Shown here piece after piece: positions 7,668 to 10,527 of a stretch of 10,527 nucleotides of DNA; position 1 is the first letter of the stretch, and each line of letters starts with the position of its first letter. The notes beneath the pieces were generated by a model, which did not search any database, was not told the DNA's origin, and was given only the letters and a program-made list of their open reading frames with translations. Location: NCBI GenBank assembly GCA_003483345.1, contig DMWH01000262.1, positions 6,591-17,117 of the forward strand, written 5' to 3'. Source of the DNA: Clostridiales bacterium (GTDB lineage: Bacteria; Bacillota; Clostridia; Tissierellales; Sedimentibacteraceae). The position numbers were made by a program, and so were the translations under genes.

Positions 7668-9872
7668 ATGTATAATACTTTTGTACAAGTTATTTTAAAT
7701 AATATTTCCAAAAGCACAGACAAAATTTACACATACGGAGTACCGGATGCATTGAAAAGCTTTGTTGATGAAGGAAAAAGGGTCAGAATTAATTTCGGCA
7801 GAGGGAAAAATATTATTGATGCATTAATAGTATCCGTTGATTTAACCTGTGATTATCCCATTGAAAAAATTAAGCCTATTTTAGATATAATAGATGAAAA
7901 ACCTATTGTAACAAAAGAAATGATTAAAATCCTTTTTTGGATAAGGGAAAGGTATTTATGTAAGTATTCCGATGCCATGAGATTGATGATACCTTCCGAA
8001 ACAAAAAGTATTTACGAAAAACATATCAGACTGAAAGAGGATAAGGAAATATCCCAATACAAGATTAACAAAACCGAAAACCAAATAAAAGTTATAGAAT
8101 ATCTTAAAAATCACAAATCCGCCAGCATAGCTCAATTAATGGACAGGCTTAATATTTCTAAGGCAGTGATAAATAACTTAATAAAAAGAGATATAATAGA
8201 AGAAAGTTTGGTTTTTGATTATTCAAACCAAAGAGAGTTTCAATCGGATGAGCCCTTATGCTTAAATGAAGAACAGAAGAATGCATGCGATACAATTCTT
8301 AACTCAGACAAAAAAGTATTTCTCTTGCACGGTGTAACAGGCAGCGGTAAGACAGAAGTCTATATGAGCATAATAGAAAAATATTTAAAAGAAGGCAGAC
8401 AGTCAATAATGCTCGTTCCTGAAATTTCTCTTACGGCGCAGACAATTGAAAGATTTGAAAAAAGGTTTGGAAACAAAATTGCAGTATTTCATTCAAAATT
8501 AAGTAAAAAAGACAGGTATATACAATGGATGAGGGTTTACAAAAAAGAGGCAGATATAGTAATTGGAGCACGCTCTGCCTTATTTGCCCCCCTTAATAGA
8601 TTAGGTGTCATAGTAATTGATGAAGAGCATGAGGACAGCTATATTTCAACAACATCTCCAAAGTATGACACCATGGAAGTTGCCGTAAAGATGGCGTATA
8701 TGATGGACGGCAAGGTGATATTAGGCTCCGCGACACCATCTTTAAATACCTACTACATGGCAATGAAAGGCCAAATAGAATTAATTGAAATGAAAAACAG
8801 GGTTAAAGATGCCGAAATGCCTGAAATGAAAATTATAGACATGTCAGCTGAGCTTGACAAGGGCAACAATACCATAGTCAGTGAAGATTTATACGAAAGT
8901 ATAAAAAATTCTCTAAAGCAAAATGAGCAGGTAATACTATTTTTAAACAAGAGAGGTTATTCCGGATTCGTATCCTGCAAAAAATGCGGTTATGTAGTGA
9001 GGTGTCAGAGGTGCGATGTTTCCATGACCTATCATGTTGTAGGAAATATAATGAAGTGTCACTACTGCGGAAGTGCAAAAAAAATGATTTACACCTGTCC
9101 AAAGTGTGGCAGCGAAAAAATTGAGCAGTTCAATGCAGGAACACAGCATGTTGAAAAACTGATAAATCAATTATTTCCATATGCATCCACAGAAAGAATG
9201 GACTTGGATTCAATGACTGACACAGAAAGCTATGAAAATATATATAATGATTTTAAGAATAAGAAAATTGATATATTAATAGGAACCCAGATGCTTGCGA
9301 AGGGGTTTGACTTCCCGAATGTAACTACGGTAGGAGTTCTTTCGGCAGACGCGATACTAAATTTACCATTTTATAATGCAAGCGAAAAAACATTTCAGCT
9401 TATAACACAGGTAAGCGGAAGAGCCGGCAGGGGAGACAAGAGAGGAAATGTGTACATTCAAACATACGAGCCTGAAAATTTCATAATAAATGCAGCAAAA
9501 AACAATGACTATGAGCTATTTTTGCATGAAGAATTAAAATTGCGAAAAGAATTTGCATTTCCGCCATTTATTAATATAATAAATATATGTTTGATATCAA
9601 AAATAGAGGAATTGGTTGTAAAAACAGCCAATGAAAAATACTTGGAAGTAAAAGAAACCGTTAAAGAAATGGTAAAGGAAAGAAGTCTATTGTTGTATAG
9701 ACCGGTTCCTCACAATATATACAAAGTTAATGATGAGTACCGAATTAATTTATATATAAAGGTGTCAAACCATAGCTTGTCGGAACTCAAAAAAATACTA
9801 AGGACTGTATATATGGAGAAGGATATAGAAAATATAAAGGTAAGCATAAATATCAACACGGATACAATTTAG
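7668..9872 (+). CDS. priA: Primosomal protein N' (replication restart helicase PriA)
   Basis: The protein has 734 residues from the ATG at 7668, chosen because GGAG (7659-7662) lies five bases upstream; an in-frame TTG at 7653 has no site. In order it has the N-terminal 3'-end-binding domain (about 1-105), a winged-helix region (about 135-185), and helicase motifs: Walker A GVTGSGKT (222-229), ARSALFAP (301-308), DEEH (318-321) and SATPS (354-358). Eight zinc-ligand cysteines follow (C437, 440, 446, 449, 464, 467, 477, 480), then GTQMLAKGFDFP (539-550) and QVSGRAGRG (581-589). PriA is a 3'-to-5' superfamily 2 helicase that reloads the replisome at stalled forks. The usual PRYxAR stretch after DEEH reads SPKYDTME (330-337), and AKGH reads AKGF; both are probably lineage variants. 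Its TAG stop overlaps the def ribosome binding site. Confidence 0.97.
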   Translation: MYNTFVQVILNNISKSTDKIYTYGVPDALKSFVDEGKRVRINFGRGKNIIDALIVSVDLTCDYPIEKIKPILDIIDEKPIVTKEMIKILFWIRERYLCKYSDAMRLMIPSETKSIYEKHIRLKEDKEISQYKINKTENQIKVIEYLKNHKSASIAQLMDRLNISKAVINNLIKRDIIEESLVFDYSNQREFQSDEPLCLNEEQKNACDTILNSDKKVFLLHGVTGSGKTEVYMSIIEKYLKEGRQSIMLVPEISLTAQTIERFEKRFGNKIAVFHSKLSKKDRYIQWMRVYKKEADIVIGARSALFAPLNRLGVIVIDEEHEDSYISTTSPKYDTMEVAVKMAYMMDGKVILGSATPSLNTYYMAMKGQIELIEMKNRVKDAEMPEMKIIDMSAELDKGNNTIVSEDLYESIKNSLKQNEQVILFLNKRGYSGFVSCKKCGYVVRCQRCDVSMTYHVVGNIMKCHYCGSAKKMIYTCPKCGSEKIEQFNAGTQHVEKLINQLFPYASTERMDLDSMTDTESYENIYNDFKNKKIDILIGTQMLAKGFDFPNVTTVGVLSADAILNLPFYNASEKTFQLITQVSGRAGRGDKRGNVYIQTYEPENFIINAAKNNDYELFLHEELKLRKEFAFPPFINIINICLISKIEELVVKTANEKYLEVKETVKEMVKERSLLLYRPVPHNIYKVNDEYRINLYIKVSNHSLSELKKILRTVYMEKDIENIKVSININTDTI

Positions 9873-9884
9873 GAGGGTTCAAAA

Positions 9885-10343
9885 ATGGCATTAAGAAATT
9901 TACGATATGAAGGCGATGAAATATTAAGAAAAAAAAGCAGGGAAGTTCCCCTTGTTGATGATAGAATAAGAATGCTAATGGAAGATATGGTCGAAACCAT
10001 GTATAAATATGATGGTGTCGGACTTGCAGCTCCACAGGTAGGGATATTAAAACGTGTAATAGTAATTGATGTGGAAGACGGCAAGGTATATAAAATGGCT
10101 AATCCTAATATTATTAACGAATCAGGGGAGCAATCAGCTCAGGAAGGATGCTTAAGCGTCCCCGAGAAAAAGGGCATAGTTTCTAGACCCATGAAAGTGA
10201 TTGTTGAGTATACAGATGAGAATAATGAAACAGTCAAACTGGAAGCGGAAGGTTTATTGGCAAGAGCAATATGCCATGAAATAGACCATTTAAACGGAGT
10301 ATTGTTCATAGACAGAGTAACCGATGATGTAATTGAAGAATAG
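9885..10343 (+). CDS. def: Peptide deformylase
   Basis: This 152-residue metallo-enzyme removes the formyl group from the N-terminal Met of new proteins. All three motifs are intact: [10 protein letters not shown] (44-53), EGCLSVP (87-93) with metal ligand C89, and HEIDHLNG (131-138) with metal ligands H131 and H135 and catalytic E132. The strong AGGAGGG ribosome binding site (9871-9877) begins within the priA stop codon. It directly precedes fmt, whose product adds the formyl group that this enzyme removes, the standard pairing. Confidence 0.97.
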   Translation: MALRNLRYEGDEILRKKSREVPLVDDRIRMLMEDMVETMYKYDGVGLAAPQVGILKRVIVIDVEDGKVYKMANPNIINESGEQSAQEGCLSVPEKKGIVSRPMKVIVEYTDENNETVKLEAEGLLARAICHEIDHLNGVLFIDRVTDDVIEE

Positions 10344-10351
10344 GTGATGTT

Positions 10352-10527
10352 ATGAATGTAATATTTATGGGAACACCGGGTTTTGCAGTTCCAACCTTAG
10401 AAAAACTTCATGAAAGCAGACACAATCTTGTTTTGGTTGTAACTCAACCGGATAAACCGTCAGGCAGAGGAAAAAAATTAAAAAAATCAGAAGTGAAAGA
10501 AACGGCTGAAAAGTTAGGTCTTAAAAT
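10352..10527 (+). CDS. fmt: Methionyl-tRNA formyltransferase, N-terminal part (3' end outside window)
   Basis: The first 58 codons are visible of about 310. They start [19 protein letters not shown], the Fmt N-terminus, and continue with [13 protein letters not shown] (about residues 31-43), a family-specific loop. The enzyme formylates Met-tRNA(fMet) using 10-formyltetrahydrofolate; the catalytic Asn-His-Asp residues lie beyond the window. The ATG is eight bases after the def stop, with AGGTGAT overlapping that stop as the ribosome binding site. Confidence 0.95.
   Translation, partial: MNVIFMGTPGFAVPTLEKLHESRHNLVLVVTQPDKPSGRGKKLKKSEVKETAEKLGLK

Noticed and set aside
8943..9170. Minus-strand reading frames over the priA zinc-binding region
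   Set aside because: They overlap strongly conserved priA motifs and have no independent support.

Overview
The window is an AT-rich stretch of a low-GC Firmicute, most likely a member of Clostridia (Clostridiales/Tissierellales-like). The evidence is gene content and order: a sepF-yggT-ylmH-lspA-rluD-pyrR block followed by the conserved rqcH / yicC-remA-gmk-rpoZ-priA-def-fmt block, strong AGGAGG-type ribosome binding sites, and A/T-ending codons. The species cannot be named from this sequence. Twelve complete genes and two partial edge genes (sepF on the left, fmt on the right) fill almost all of it.

Layout. (1) Bases 1-3463, plus strand: cell-division and envelope genes (sepF C-terminal part, yggT, ylmH), then lspA (lipoprotein signal peptidase), rluD (23S rRNA pseudouridine synthase) and pyrR. 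Gaps are short, so this is probably one operon whose promoter lies outside the window. A short repeat-like sequence sits just before the pyrR ribosome binding site. (2) Bases 3466-3535: a long imperfect inverted repeat followed by five T's, between the convergent genes pyrR and rqcH. It looks like a REPIN/MITE-type element that also serves as the pyrR-side terminator, and it supplies the last codons and stop of rqcH. (3) Bases 3508-5268, minus strand: rqcH (ribosome quality control, Ala-tailing factor) on its own. (4) Bases 5269-5564: a divergent intergenic region with a recognisable promoter in each direction. (5) Bases 5565 to the end, plus strand: yicC, remA, gmk, rpoZ, priA, def and the start of fmt, probably one operon with an intercistronic hairpin between rpoZ and priA.

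The genes are housekeeping: septum placement and membrane maintenance, lipoprotein maturation, rRNA modification, rescue of stalled ribosomes, GMP phosphorylation, the RNA polymerase omega subunit, replication restart, and N-terminal formyl-Met processing. ylmH and rqcH are functionally linked, because both take part in ribosome-associated quality control in Bacillus. No new multi-gene system is visible. The points worth a second look are local: two repeat elements near pyrR, a repeat-derived RqcH tail, the absence of divIVA and coaBC from their usual slots, an acidic extension on RluD, and a Per-box-like palindrome inside the rqcH promoter.
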